A stretch of DNA of 64,000 bases from Pirellulales bacterium (GTDB lineage Bacteria > Planctomycetota > Planctomycetia > Pirellulales > JACPPG01). The notes under the pieces are model-generated. The model was not told the origin of the DNA, did not search any database, and was given only the letters and a program-made list of their open reading frames with translations. The DNA lies in the NCBI GenBank assembly GCA_036499395.1, contig DASYDW010000019.1, forward strand, positions 1 to 64,000, written 5' to 3'. A program made the position numbers and the translations under genes. This document shows, in pieces, positions 33,256 to 42,524 of the stretch. Numbering within the stretch: position 1 is the stretch's first letter; every line of letters begins with the position of its first letter.

Positions 33256-34629
33256 TTGAGCAACGCCATCGCCTCGGCAGGAACTCCGCCCGCGGCAAAA
33301 GCGCCCAAGGTGTCGTCCGCGCGCAGCACGCTGAGCATATTCACCACACGCGTGGTCATGCTCCCGCTGACCATCGTGACCAGCATCCTGGTCGCGCGCG
33401 TGCTGGGTCCGAACGCCCGCGGTATTTACGGGTTTCTGGCGCTGATCGGTGGCTTCGCTTTGCCGATTCTGATGCTCGGCTCGGGGGCCTCGGCTACCTA
33501 CTTCATCTCCAGCAAGCGTTTTCGTGCGGCGGATATCTTCGTGACCTGCATCACGATCGGCTTCTTGCAGGGTACGCTGGGTGCCTTGTTACTCGTAACC
33601 CTATGGGTGACAGGGCTGCTGGGTACCACAGCCAGCGCCACGCCGGCGTCGCTAATCATTCCTGCGCTGATCGCGCTGCCGCTACAGGGCGCAATCAACA
33701 TGGGAACTCGTGTGGCGCTGGGGGATTCCTGGTTTGCACTTAACAATCGCGTCATGTTCGCGACGTCGCTATGCACCGGCCTCTCGATGTTGCTGCTGGT
33801 CGTGGTTTTGGGCTGGGGAGTTCAGGGGGCGGTGTTTGGAATCGTCGTCAATAATTCTCTGCTATTTACCGGCATTCTCATTGCCTCACTACGGCGCTAT
33901 CGCCCAAGGTTTGCGCTGAATTGGACCTATCTGCGCGAGTCTTGGCAGTATGCCGTGAAAGCCTGGATTACGGATCTTGCAGTCACGACCAACTTACGAT
34001 TGGACCAATGGGTCCTGGGAATGGCCAAGAACCCAGTCGTACTCGGCATCTACGGCCCAGCCGTGGTGATTTCTGAAATGTTATGGATGATCCCGGATTC
34101 GTTGGGCTTTGTGCTGTTCAACAAAATCGCCGCGGCGCGAAATCCCGAAGAACAGGCTGAGTTGATCGAACGTCTGAACCGGCTGATTTTCTGGATTATG
34201 GCCCTGGCCTGCGGTGCGCTCGCGCATTTTGGCCCCTTGGCTATTCGCCTGCTTTACGGAGCGAATTATGCCGCCAGTGCCGAGCCGCTGGCAATCCTGT
34301 TGGTCGGCACAGTCGCATTAACGATTTCGAAGATGCTGACCAAATATTTCGCCGGTACGGGCGCCCCGCATCACTCGGGCACGGCAGTCGTGGTAGGGGC
34401 TATCGTTGGATTCGCATTATACGCCCCCATGATCAGAATGTATGGCGCCGCCGGGGCTGCGATGGCACACTCGGCTTCTTACCTGGCAGCCGCCGTCACA
34501 AGCGTATTCATCTATCGCCGCTTAGTTGCGCCGCGCCGCCCGAATCTGTTCGGACTGAAAATCTCGGATCTTTCATGGCTACGCGAGCAACTGCGCATGG
34601 TTCGCGCCCGACGGCACGCCGACGCTTGA
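33256..34629 (+). CDS. Wzx-type polysaccharide flippase
   Basis: Polytopic inner-membrane protein of 457 aa with about 12-14 hydrophobic helices and no soluble domain, matching the MOP/PST flippase superfamily that moves undecaprenyl-linked repeat units to the periplasm. TTG start with GAAGGA spaced about 9 nt. Characteristic features: an N-terminal basic stretch then VVMLPLTIVTSILVARVLGP and GIYGFLALIGG, and an NRLIFWIMALACGALAHFGP segment. It lies between the nonulosonate genes and the second glycosyltransferase block, with an O-antigen-ligase-like gene at 41-42.4 kb as the probable polymerase partner. Confidence 0.88.
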   Translation: MSNAIASAGTPPAAKAPKVSSARSTLSIFTTRVVMLPLTIVTSILVARVLGPNARGIYGFLALIGGFALPILMLGSGASATYFISSKRFRAADIFVTCITIGFLQGTLGALLLVTLWVTGLLGTTASATPASLIIPALIALPLQGAINMGTRVALGDSWFALNNRVMFATSLCTGLSMLLLVVVLGWGVQGAVFGIVVNNSLLFTGILIASLRRYRPRFALNWTYLRESWQYAVKAWITDLAVTTNLRLDQWVLGMAKNPVVLGIYGPAVVISEMLWMIPDSLGFVLFNKIAAARNPEEQAELIERLNRLIFWIMALACGALAHFGPLAIRLLYGANYAASAEPLAILLVGTVALTISKMLTKYFAGTGAPHHSGTAVVVGAIVGFALYAPMIRMYGAAGAAMAHSASYLAAAVTSVFIYRRLVAPRRPNLFGLKISDLSWLREQLRMVRARRHADA

Positions 34630-34857
34630 TTCATGCATTCCATGAACTTCTTCGTCTCTATGAAAGGTGTCTGATACGTGTCTCGGAGTTCTGCCTCATG
34701 TCGGTCATGCGCGATTGCTCAAATGCGGCTGGCGTGCGAGATCGGCAAAGACTTAATAGCGACGTACCAATATGTCAATCTTCTCGTGATTCTTAGGTAG
34801 GCAACGAATTGTCACACGGGCAGAGTTCTTCGCTGAAAAACTACAGGACCGCCAATC
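34630..34857. other. Intergenic region
   Basis: About 228 bases. A weak TTCATG/CATGAA hairpin (34630-34646) starts at the first base after the flippase stop. Composition is less GC-rich than neighbours. No gene recognised. Confidence 0.4.
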
Positions 34858-35841
34858 ATGGCACGCTGCCACATTTGTCATAGCGATCAAACCCGCCCCA
34901 TCTTCCAATCGCCCTTGGAGAGATTCACCAAAGCGATGGGACGTAGCGTCGGCGTCGATTACCACTATTGCGACAATTGCTCTGGATTGTTGCAGTACCC
35001 GATCTTCGACGAAGCGGAATATCAAAAATTCTATGAGAAGGTGCAGCGATCCGAGGAAGTCGGCTTTCGCTCGGACCAGGTGCCGGAAAGGCATCTTCGA
35101 AAGAAGCGTAATGACACCGAGTTCAAATGGAACCAATTGACCCTCTTGGACGTGGAATCACTGCTTCCCGGCAAGCGCATTTTCGAAATCGGGCCCGCCG
35201 AAGGAACGTTCCTGGCGGCCTTCCGTGACCGTGGTTACACCGCGCGCGGTGTCGAGCCGCTGATCCCCTATGCGAATTACGCGCGCGATGTCTTCAAGCT
35301 GGACGTAGAGAACGGTTATTTCGATGCAGAGTTTGCGGCACGGGAGAAGGCAGACATGGTAATCCTCGATAACGTCCTGGAACACCTGCTGACGCCCGGT
35401 GAGTCACTGCGACATATTCGCAATATGATCAGTGACAATGGCATCTTGTATGTCGCCGTTCCTTGTGCCGAAGTCGCTTCACCCACGAATGCAAATATTG
35501 CGCACATCACGCTGTGGACCCGCCGCGCTCTCGCGTTTCTGCTGAAGTGCTCTGGTTTTCATCCGCTGGCCATCGTTAAAGGGCGACCGCTGGGGATGCC
35601 CGCCGAATGGGTAAGTATCTCGCAGGCCTGCCTCGAACCACGACCGATCGAAACAGAAGTTCCGACCCTCTTCAAAGCCCCGACCTTCGTCGAACTGTCT
35701 ACCCGATGGAACGACATGCTGGGGCGCTACGAAAGGGCTCGCGCGCGGTCTGAGAAATATGGTCCCGCCTATCCCTGGTTGGTTCGCCTTGCGCGTAATG
35801 TGCCGGGCGCGCGCGCATTGGCTCGCAAGTTCAACGTCTAG
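34858..35841 (+). CDS. Class I SAM-dependent methyltransferase with N-terminal zinc ribbon
   Basis: Protein of 327 aa. An N-terminal Cys4 knuckle (Cys4/Cys7 and Cys38/Cys41, in CHIC and CDNC) precedes a Rossmann-type methyltransferase domain whose motif I is IFEIGPAEGTFLAAF (~106-120) and motif II/IV VILDNVLEHL. This architecture is shared by sugar C- or O-methyltransferases of polysaccharide and natural-product loci (for example TylCIII-like proteins). Likely modifies a sugar of the polymer; target unknown. Confidence 0.85.
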   Translation: MARCHICHSDQTRPIFQSPLERFTKAMGRSVGVDYHYCDNCSGLLQYPIFDEAEYQKFYEKVQRSEEVGFRSDQVPERHLRKKRNDTEFKWNQLTLLDVESLLPGKRIFEIGPAEGTFLAAFRDRGYTARGVEPLIPYANYARDVFKLDVENGYFDAEFAAREKADMVILDNVLEHLLTPGESLRHIRNMISDNGILYVAVPCAEVASPTNANIAHITLWTRRALAFLLKCSGFHPLAIVKGRPLGMPAEWVSISQACLEPRPIETEVPTLFKAPTFVELSTRWNDMLGRYERARARSEKYGPAYPWLVRLARNVPGARALARKFNV

Positions 35842-35879
35842 ACGACCTGACCCGTTGATTCCCGTGGGAGCTTGCAATC

Positions 35880-37343
35880 TTGGTTTCCGCAATGTCACAG
35901 TTCGCTAAGTCGCCGCCCGACAGCGGCGCCCGCGGTCCGACGCTGCTGTTCAACATCACGCACGGCTTCCAGGCGCGGATGCTGCTGCGTTCCGAGATCG
36001 CCGAGGGCCTGCTGGCACGTGGGGCCCGGCTGGTCATCGTCTCGGGCGCCGCGCGCGAACCTTACTTCGTGAAAGAGTTCTCTCATCCGCAGATCTCGCT
36101 GGAGGAGATGCCGGAGAAATTCTCGAAGCTCGAGTCAAACTTGATCAACCTGCGGCAATATTTCTTGATGAATCCGTCGCTGGGCGCCACGTTGAATCAC
36201 AAGAACGAGGCGTTTCGCCGCGAACGGCCGAGCCGGTACTGGTTCGCCCGCGCCGTGAATTCCGTGCTCGGCCGCATTCCGCCGCTGCGCCGTGCCTACC
36301 AGGCGGGAGAAGCGTTCGCCTATCCCGGCAGCGAATTCGACGAATTGCTCAAGCGCTACCAGCCGGATTTGGTGGTCACTGGCACGCCCGGATTGAATCG
36401 CAATGATATGCACTTGATGCGCGCCGCCCGGCGTGCTGGTATCGAGACCGCCACAGTCATGCTCTCGTGGGACAATCTCACTAGCAAAGGATACATGGGT
36501 GCCCGGCCAGATCATTTGCTCGTGTGGAGCGACTTGATGGCCGAGGAAGCGGAGCAGTATCACAACTTCCCGCGCGATCGCATTCAATGGAGCGGCGCGG
36601 CGCAGTTCGATTTATATCATGGTGTGCGCGAGCGCCTCGATCGCGAAGCATGGCGCAGACGGCATAACATTCCACCCGGCCGGCCGCTGATCGTGTATGG
36701 AACGATCAACCCGGCGATTCTGCCGCACGAAGGCAACGTCCTTCAGCAGATCGTTGATGCGTGCAAGTCGGATGCTTTCAGCGTGAAGCCCTACCTGTGG
36801 ATTCGCTTACATCCGCAGGTGGTGCGTGGTTACTACAGCCGTTCGCTGGGACCGATAAAGGCGCTTGCTGGGCCGGATGTTTACATCGAAGAGCCGCCCG
36901 TGCAGTCCGAGAAACTTCCGTGGGACTTGCCAAAGAAGGACGCGATCCACTTGGCCGAATTGATGGCCGCCGCGGACATCCTGGTTACTACCAGCTCGAC
37001 CTTGAGCATTGACGCGGCATGCGCGGGAACGCCGATCATCAATGTATTTTTCGACGGTGACACGCCCGTCCACCCCGCGCTTTCCGCGCAGCGTTTCATG
37101 TATTACACCCACTACGCCCATATCCTGAATACCGGCGGAATCGCCAAGTCGATGACCATCGACGATTTTATCCGCCAGGCCAAGACATACATCGAAAAGC
37201 CCGAGACCGACCACGCCGGACGAGAAAACATCCTGCGGCAACAGATGAATCGCCTGGACGGTCAGGCCGGCGTGCGCACTGCCGAGCAACTTTGGGAACT
37301 GGCCGTCCGCCGCAGCAATCGTGCGGCGAAAGACGAAAAATAA
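35880..37343 (+). CDS. Putative GT-B glycosyltransferase of unknown family
   Basis: Protein of 487 aa. TTG 35880 has GGGAG 9 nt upstream; ATG 35892 is possible. N-terminal half begins TLLFNITHGFQARMLLRSEI, with a TPGLNRNDMHLMRAARRAG helix and an MLSWDNLTSKG segment; the C-terminal half has LIVYGTINPAILPHEGN, then DILVTTSSTLSIDAACAGTP and GDTPVHP, resembling the donor-site end of LpxB/CDP-glycerol-type GT-B enzymes. It may be a glycosyltransferase or phosphoglycosyl-polymer transferase; I cannot name the family with confidence. It sits between a methyltransferase and an epimerase in the second sugar block. Confidence 0.65.
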   Translation: MVSAMSQFAKSPPDSGARGPTLLFNITHGFQARMLLRSEIAEGLLARGARLVIVSGAAREPYFVKEFSHPQISLEEMPEKFSKLESNLINLRQYFLMNPSLGATLNHKNEAFRRERPSRYWFARAVNSVLGRIPPLRRAYQAGEAFAYPGSEFDELLKRYQPDLVVTGTPGLNRNDMHLMRAARRAGIETATVMLSWDNLTSKGYMGARPDHLLVWSDLMAEEAEQYHNFPRDRIQWSGAAQFDLYHGVRERLDREAWRRRHNIPPGRPLIVYGTINPAILPHEGNVLQQIVDACKSDAFSVKPYLWIRLHPQVVRGYYSRSLGPIKALAGPDVYIEEPPVQSEKLPWDLPKKDAIHLAELMAAADILVTTSSTLSIDAACAGTPIINVFFDGDTPVHPALSAQRFMYYTHYAHILNTGGIAKSMTIDDFIRQAKTYIEKPETDHAGRENILRQQMNRLDGQAGVRTAEQLWELAVRRSNRAAKDEK

Positions 37344-37454
37344 CATCGGCAAGATCCCGCGAGTCTTCGCTGCAGCCCGTTCGGCTACCGCACCGCCAGA
37401 CGCACCTTACAATAGCATCGCCCCTCTGACACGCCCTACGTTGAGAAGTATGCC

Positions 37455-38507
37455 ATGCGCGTTCTCGTCACTGGCTCCAGCGGATTGATCGGCTCCGAGG
37501 CTGTGCGGTTCTTTGACCAACTCGGCTTCGATATATCGGGAGTCGACAACAACATGCGGGCCGATTTCTTCGGTCCTAAAGGGGACACCACCTGGAACCG
37601 CGACCAACTGGCGTCGCAATGCCGGAGGTTTCAGCACCACGAGCTCGATATCCGCGATCGTGCGGCGGTCGACGAGCTGCTGAAAAAAGGAAAATACGAG
37701 CTGATCGTCCATGCGGCCGCGCAGCCCAGCCATGACCTGGCTGCCCAGCGCCCGTTCGACGATTTCGACGTAAACGCCGTCGGCACGTTGAACATGCTCG
37801 AAGCATGCCGACGCCACTCGCCTGAGGCCGTGTTCATCCACATGAGCACCAACAAGGTGTATGGCGACGGGCCGAATTTCATCCAGCTCAAAGAGTTGGA
37901 AACTCGCTGGGATTACGCCGATCCACATTACGAGCACGGCATTGCCGAGGATTTTTCGATTGATCGCTGCCTGCATTCGCTGTTCGGCGCTTCGAAGGTG
38001 GCCGGCGACGTGCTGGCCCAGGAGTACGGCAAGTACTTCGGCATGAAGACCGGCGTCTTTCGCGGCGGCTGCCTGACCGGCCCTTCGCATTCCGGTGTCG
38101 AACTACACGGTTTCCTCAATTACCTGGTGCTCGTGGCTTTGGCCGAGCGGCCTTACACGATATTCGGCTACAAGGGAAAACAGGTTCGCGATCAGATTCA
38201 CAGCCACGATGTGATCAACGCCTTCTGGAATTTCGCGCAGAATCCTCGCCCTGGCGAGGTCTACAACCTCGGCGGCGGCCGTGTCAACGCGGCCAGCGTG
38301 ATCGAGTGCATCGACATGATCGAGAAGGCCAGCGGCAAGCGTCCCAAGATCACGTATAGCGATACGAATCGCATCGGCGATCATATCTGTTATTATTCGG
38401 ACCTGCGTAAGCTGCGTGCGCACTATCCCCGCTGGGACCTGACGTACAGCCTGGACCAGATCGTAGCCGAGATGGTCGAATCCGTGCAGAAGCAGCAGCG
38501 AAACTAG
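37455..38507 (+). CDS. CDP-paratose 2-epimerase-like SDR
   Basis: NAD-dependent sugar epimerase of 350 aa. NAD motif TGSSGLIGS at 6-14, [12 protein letters not shown] at 130-141. In the usual YxxxK active site the Tyr is replaced by Phe177 (FGASK, Lys181). The stretch [20 protein letters not shown] and [15 protein letters not shown] are strongly like the CDP-paratose/tyvelose 2-epimerase branch, which as I recall also commonly shows Phe there. No CDP-sugar synthetase genes were seen, so the real substrate may be another nucleotide sugar. Confidence 0.8.
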   Translation: MRVLVTGSSGLIGSEAVRFFDQLGFDISGVDNNMRADFFGPKGDTTWNRDQLASQCRRFQHHELDIRDRAAVDELLKKGKYELIVHAAAQPSHDLAAQRPFDDFDVNAVGTLNMLEACRRHSPEAVFIHMSTNKVYGDGPNFIQLKELETRWDYADPHYEHGIAEDFSIDRCLHSLFGASKVAGDVLAQEYGKYFGMKTGVFRGGCLTGPSHSGVELHGFLNYLVLVALAERPYTIFGYKGKQVRDQIHSHDVINAFWNFAQNPRPGEVYNLGGGRVNAASVIECIDMIEKASGKRPKITYSDTNRIGDHICYYSDLRKLRAHYPRWDLTYSLDQIVAEMVESVQKQQRN

Positions 38508-38572
38508 CAGTGCATCCGCCCGTGGCGGCCCTGCCAATTTTGGCCGGTTAGAGTAGCAGCCCCTCGATCAAC

Positions 38573-39817
38573 ATGAGCAACCGCTCCAGCAGTACCGCGG
38601 CGCAAGCGCCCATCCCCAAAGAGTTCTCCGCGAAGCCTGGCAAGGAAGGCTGTTTACTAGTGACCTCGTGGTGCGTACCGCCAATCTTGAGCGGTTCGTC
38701 CGTGATCGTCGACGGCCTGTCCGAGCAGTTTGCCCGCGACGAAATGGTGATCATCGGCCAGAGATGGCGTTCGTTGGCTGATTATGACCGTCCAGCAACC
38801 CTGCCCGAGATCAAATACTTCGGCAGCGAGTGGACCTGGCCGCGCCGCGGCCAGAGGTTTGTGCGCTGGATGCGCTGGTTTACTTTGCCGGGACTGGTGC
38901 GGACTCTGACGCGCGTGGGGCGCGAGCGCAAAGTCCGCGCGATTCTCGCCGTTTTCCCGAACGAGTTCTTCCTGTTGGCTTCTTACCTGGCGGCCAAGCG
39001 GTTGGGCGTGCCGCTCTATCCGTATCTGCATAACACGTATAGCGAAAACCGCACCGGCTGGGCATTGCGCCTGGCCCAATGGCTCGAGCCGCGCATTTTT
39101 CATTCCTCGCCGGTCGTGTTTGTGATGAGCGAGGGCATGCGAGAACATTACGAAAAGATTCATTCAAACGTGCGTTTCGAGCCGCTGGTGCATACATTCA
39201 ACACTCCGCTCCCCGAATTCGCGCCCGCACCACCGCCTGGGACACCTTTGAAGCTAGCCTTTCAGGGCAACCTGAACGAGTCGAATATCGACGCCGCCCG
39301 GCGGCTGGCCGCCATCGTGAACCGGCGAGAAGACTACATCTTGACCACTTACTCAGGTTCCCCCGACTGGTTCTTCGCCAAAGTCGGCGTGGCAGGGCCG
39401 CGCATCACGCACACGCGCGTCGCATCGAACAAGGTGATCGAGGCCCTCCAGCAGGCGGACATTCTGTTACTACCGCACGGCCTAACGGGCCGCTTGAGCC
39501 AAGTGGAATACGACACCATTTTTCCGACTCGCACGGTGCCAAACTTGCTGGCCATGCGGCCGATCCTGGCGCATACGCCGCCGAACTGCCACCTCACGCG
39601 CTGGCTCAAAGAACATGAATGCGCGGAGATCATCGACCAACCCGATTCCGACGCGCTCGAGCAAACCATCGAACGGCTGCGTCATGATTCGCACAGGCGA
39701 GAAACGTTGGTACGCAACGGTCTGGCCGCGGTCGAAATGTTTCAGGCCTCGATCGTGGCAGCCAAGTTGAAGCGGATCATCGCCGAAACCATGCCGGCTG
39801 CCAGCACGCGACTTTGA
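38573..39817 (+). CDS. Glycosyltransferase, GT4-like
   Basis: GT-B glycosyltransferase of 414 aa. N-terminal acceptor domain begins LLVTSWCVPPILSGSSVIVD, with VFPNEFFLLASYLAAKRLGVPLYPYLHNTY; the C-terminal domain has LKLAFQGNLNESNIDAARRL and ADILLLPHG with the EYDTIFPTRTVPNLLAM donor-site region. Unlike standard GT4 members the usual ExFG-type motif is not evident. Follows the epimerase by 65 nt. Likely adds one residue of the repeat unit. Confidence 0.8.
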   Translation: MSNRSSSTAAQAPIPKEFSAKPGKEGCLLVTSWCVPPILSGSSVIVDGLSEQFARDEMVIIGQRWRSLADYDRPATLPEIKYFGSEWTWPRRGQRFVRWMRWFTLPGLVRTLTRVGRERKVRAILAVFPNEFFLLASYLAAKRLGVPLYPYLHNTYSENRTGWALRLAQWLEPRIFHSSPVVFVMSEGMREHYEKIHSNVRFEPLVHTFNTPLPEFAPAPPPGTPLKLAFQGNLNESNIDAARRLAAIVNRREDYILTTYSGSPDWFFAKVGVAGPRITHTRVASNKVIEALQQADILLLPHGLTGRLSQVEYDTIFPTRTVPNLLAMRPILAHTPPNCHLTRWLKEHECAEIIDQPDSDALEQTIERLRHDSHRRETLVRNGLAAVEMFQASIVAAKLKRIIAETMPAASTRL

Positions 39818-39830
39818 GAGAAAGAACATC

Positions 39831-39848
39831 GTTCAACGCGGGTTGAAC
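39831..39848 (+). terminator. Small hairpin after the glycosyltransferase
   Basis: GTTCAAC (39831-39837) and GTTGAAC (39842-39848) pair around GCGG, 14 nt after the stop codon. There is no T-run, so it is only a weak terminator candidate. Confidence 0.3.
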
Positions 39849-39957
39849 CTTATGCACCATCGCGGTGCGAATACCATTCCGGCAGAAAGTTGGTCCCCTG
39901 ATGCCGGTCGGTGCGTCGCCAGCAACTCGTCAAATTCATAGTTCGTCGTCCGTACGC

Positions 39958-41073
39958 ATGCCGCCCAAACGTATTCTCTTTCTGATCAATACGCTCAGGA
40001 CCGGCGGCTGGGAACGAGACGTGGCGATGATCTGCCGCCACATCGACCAGACGCGATTTCTGCCCGAGGTCTGGACATTACTCCCCGGAGGCGAAAACGA
40101 GCCGATTGTACGCGAAGCGGGCATCGTAGTACGCTGCCTGGAACGACGCCGCGCGGCCGATCCGTTCTTCAGCCTGCGCGTGGCTCGAGAGTTGGCGCGC
40201 TCGAATTTCGATCTATGGCATGCCTTTCTGCCATCGATTCTGTACTATGCCGCGTTTGCGCGAACGCTCCATCGCTCGAGCGCGCCCCTTTTGTATTCCG
40301 AGGGAACTATTGGGCTGTCCAGCCGCTGGCGCGGACCCCTTTTTCGGTGGGCCATCCACCGCCATTGTTCGATGTTCACGGCCAACTCGCGCTCTTCGCA
40401 GGCATTTCTAACGTCGCAGGGCGTGGCTCCCGAAAAAATCGCCATTATTCCCAACGGCCACGAGTTCACCCGCTTCCGCAATCCATTGGATCGACAGGCC
40501 TTACGTGATTCGCTGGGAATCACGCCGAACCAACGGCTGGCGATCACGGTGGGCCGCTTAACGGGCACGAAGCGCGTTAGCGACCTGATCGACGCGTTCG
40601 GCCGTTTGAGCCCCGATTATCCAGATTGGCGCCTGGCGATCGTGGGGGACGGCGAGGACCGCCAGCAGCTCGAAGCGCAGGTTCAGCAACAAAAACTGCA
40701 GGCCATAGTACAATTCCTTGGTACGCGCCGCGATGTACCGGAACTGTTACGCAGCGCCGACCTGTTCGTTTTTCCGTCAGAAATGGAAGGATTGCCCAAT
40801 GCCGTGATCGAGGCCTCGCTGGCCAGCCTGCCGATCGTCGCCTGCGATATCGCGGCCCTGCGTGAGGTGATCGAAGACGGTCGTAACGGCACGCTGGTGC
40901 CGACTCGCGATGCTTTGTCCCTGGCCCGCGCGATGCGAGGATACATGGATGGCCGCGAGGTAGCCGAGCAACACGGCCAAACCGCCCGCGCGATCGCTGA
41001 GCAACGTTTCGCGATTGAAAACACCGTCGAACGACTCTACGAGCTGTATGAGCAAGTATTCAGCACCCATTAA
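39958..41073 (+). CDS. GT4-family glycosyltransferase
   Basis: GT-B glycosyltransferase of 371 aa from ATG 39958, which begins MPPKRILFLINTLRTGGWER as usual for GT4; ATG 39901 or 39865 would add non-conserved residues. Donor domain shows VGRLTGTKRVSDLIDAF, VGDGEDRQQLE and the EX7E motif EMEGLPNAVIEA (FVFPSEMEGLPNAVIEASLA), followed by PIVACDIAALREVI. It overlaps the O-antigen-ligase-like gene by 26 nt, implying coupled translation. Confidence 0.9.
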   Translation: MPPKRILFLINTLRTGGWERDVAMICRHIDQTRFLPEVWTLLPGGENEPIVREAGIVVRCLERRRAADPFFSLRVARELARSNFDLWHAFLPSILYYAAFARTLHRSSAPLLYSEGTIGLSSRWRGPLFRWAIHRHCSMFTANSRSSQAFLTSQGVAPEKIAIIPNGHEFTRFRNPLDRQALRDSLGITPNQRLAITVGRLTGTKRVSDLIDAFGRLSPDYPDWRLAIVGDGEDRQQLEAQVQQQKLQAIVQFLGTRRDVPELLRSADLFVFPSEMEGLPNAVIEASLASLPIVACDIAALREVIEDGRNGTLVPTRDALSLARAMRGYMDGREVAEQHGQTARAIAEQRFAIENTVERLYELYEQVFSTH

Positions 41074-42412
41074 TCCGGCGATGGCCATGCAGCCCCCAAT
41101 GGCATGGCGCCGCACGACGGCAAATGCGCGCGTGCCGGGAATTGCGCAGTGGACGTTCATCGCGTTCTTCTTGTTTACGCTGCTGAATTGCGTTCCACTG
41201 CTCCAGCATTCCCTCAAGACCCAGGGCCTCCCGATTCAGCCGGTGGCATTCGTCCTCACGGCCATGATCGTGATCCCCTTCGCGCGGGCAAAGCCCAGCA
41301 GTTCCTACTTTGTCGTCGCCTGGATCCTCTGGATTCTGTTCTCGATCGGTGGATTCCTGGGTCCGGATCGACTGGCCTCATTTGCGGACAAAGGTCTTTA
41401 CCAGCTCATCATCAAGCTGTGGATCAGCCTGATCGGCCTGCCGATGTTCATGCTGCGCGCCATCAGCCGCGACAAGATCCCGTTGCTGGTCAGGTTGGCA
41501 GTGCTCGGCGTGGCGTCGGGAGGGCTCTTTTCGGTTGCTCAAATTGTTTTTCGCGCTCGGTTGGGAGCGTTTTCCGCCGAGATTGGACGCGGTGCCGGAT
41601 ACTGGGTCGATCCCAATAGTTGCTCGCACGCTTTGAGCTTCTTTTTGTTCTACTCCTATTTGTTTCCCTTCCGCACGAAAGCAGTGAATCTGGCCATTCG
41701 CGGCATCATGATCCTGGGAATTCTTGCGACGCTTTCACGCACCGGACTGGTGTTGCTTCCGATCGGCTTTCTCACGTACGCGATCGCGGCCAAGCGCGTG
41801 CGCATTTTGCTCCAGGCCGGCATCGCATTGGCGGTCGTCGCGATCGCGGCCAATATACTTGTCAACCTGTTGCAGCCGAAGTCGGGGGCCGGCTCATCGC
41901 TCGAAGGATATAAGAGCACACTCCGTCTCACTCGGTTCAGCAATATGCTGCAAGGAAAGATGGCGGCCGATGAAAAATCGACGAGCCTGGACCGCCTGAT
42001 ATTCTGGAATTACGGCTGGCAAGCCATCATGCGCGAGCCCATTCTCGGACGCGGCCATCGCTTCATGGATAGCGTCGTACCCATTGGCGACGGTCTGGGG
42101 CCACACAATTATTACCTGTTCATATGGGGTAATTCGGGGCTCTTTGCGTTTCTCGCGTTTTTGACGTTCTTGTTCACGCTGGTTCGCATGTCCAGGCAGT
42201 GTACCGACCCTACGGCCAAACCCGTCATGCTGGCGATCACCGCGATGCTGATATCGATTGCCTTCGTGGATCATGCCTTGATGAACGTGCAATTCCTGGG
42301 ATGCGTTCTGGCCATCATGGTATCACTGCACTACTACAATCGGCCGCAGAAACGTTCTTTTCAGCAGTTGCCACAGGTTCCGAACGTAGTTCCTCGCCCG
42401 CGAGGGGCCTGA
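41048..42412 (+). CDS. O-antigen ligase/polymerase family protein (Wzy or WaaL type)
   Basis: Polytopic membrane protein of 454 aa (ATG 41048; ATG 41081 also possible) with about ten hydrophobic helices. The large periplasmic loop ends with GRGHRFMDSVVPIGDGLGPHNYYL, carrying the Arg/His pattern of the Wzy_C/WaaL domain. Between the flippase and O-acylation genes it is the probable polymerase that joins repeat units; the sequence alone does not separate Wzy from WaaL. Confidence 0.85.
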   Translation: MSKYSAPINPAMAMQPPMAWRRTTANARVPGIAQWTFIAFFLFTLLNCVPLLQHSLKTQGLPIQPVAFVLTAMIVIPFARAKPSSSYFVVAWILWILFSIGGFLGPDRLASFADKGLYQLIIKLWISLIGLPMFMLRAISRDKIPLLVRLAVLGVASGGLFSVAQIVFRARLGAFSAEIGRGAGYWVDPNSCSHALSFFLFYSYLFPFRTKAVNLAIRGIMILGILATLSRTGLVLLPIGFLTYAIAAKRVRILLQAGIALAVVAIAANILVNLLQPKSGAGSSLEGYKSTLRLTRFSNMLQGKMAADEKSTSLDRLIFWNYGWQAIMREPILGRGHRFMDSVVPIGDGLGPHNYYLFIWGNSGLFAFLAFLTFLFTLVRMSRQCTDPTAKPVMLAITAMLISIAFVDHALMNVQFLGCVLAIMVSLHYYNRPQKRSFQQLPQVPNVVPRPRGA

Positions 42413-42524
42413 TTTTCGCGCACCTCGATGATTGCGCGGCAGCAAGCCCGTTCGCTGCCGGCCATCGTGGTTCCCTCACCTACCGCGGACGCCCATCCGT
42501 TACGCTCGCAAGAACTCCTTCCGC

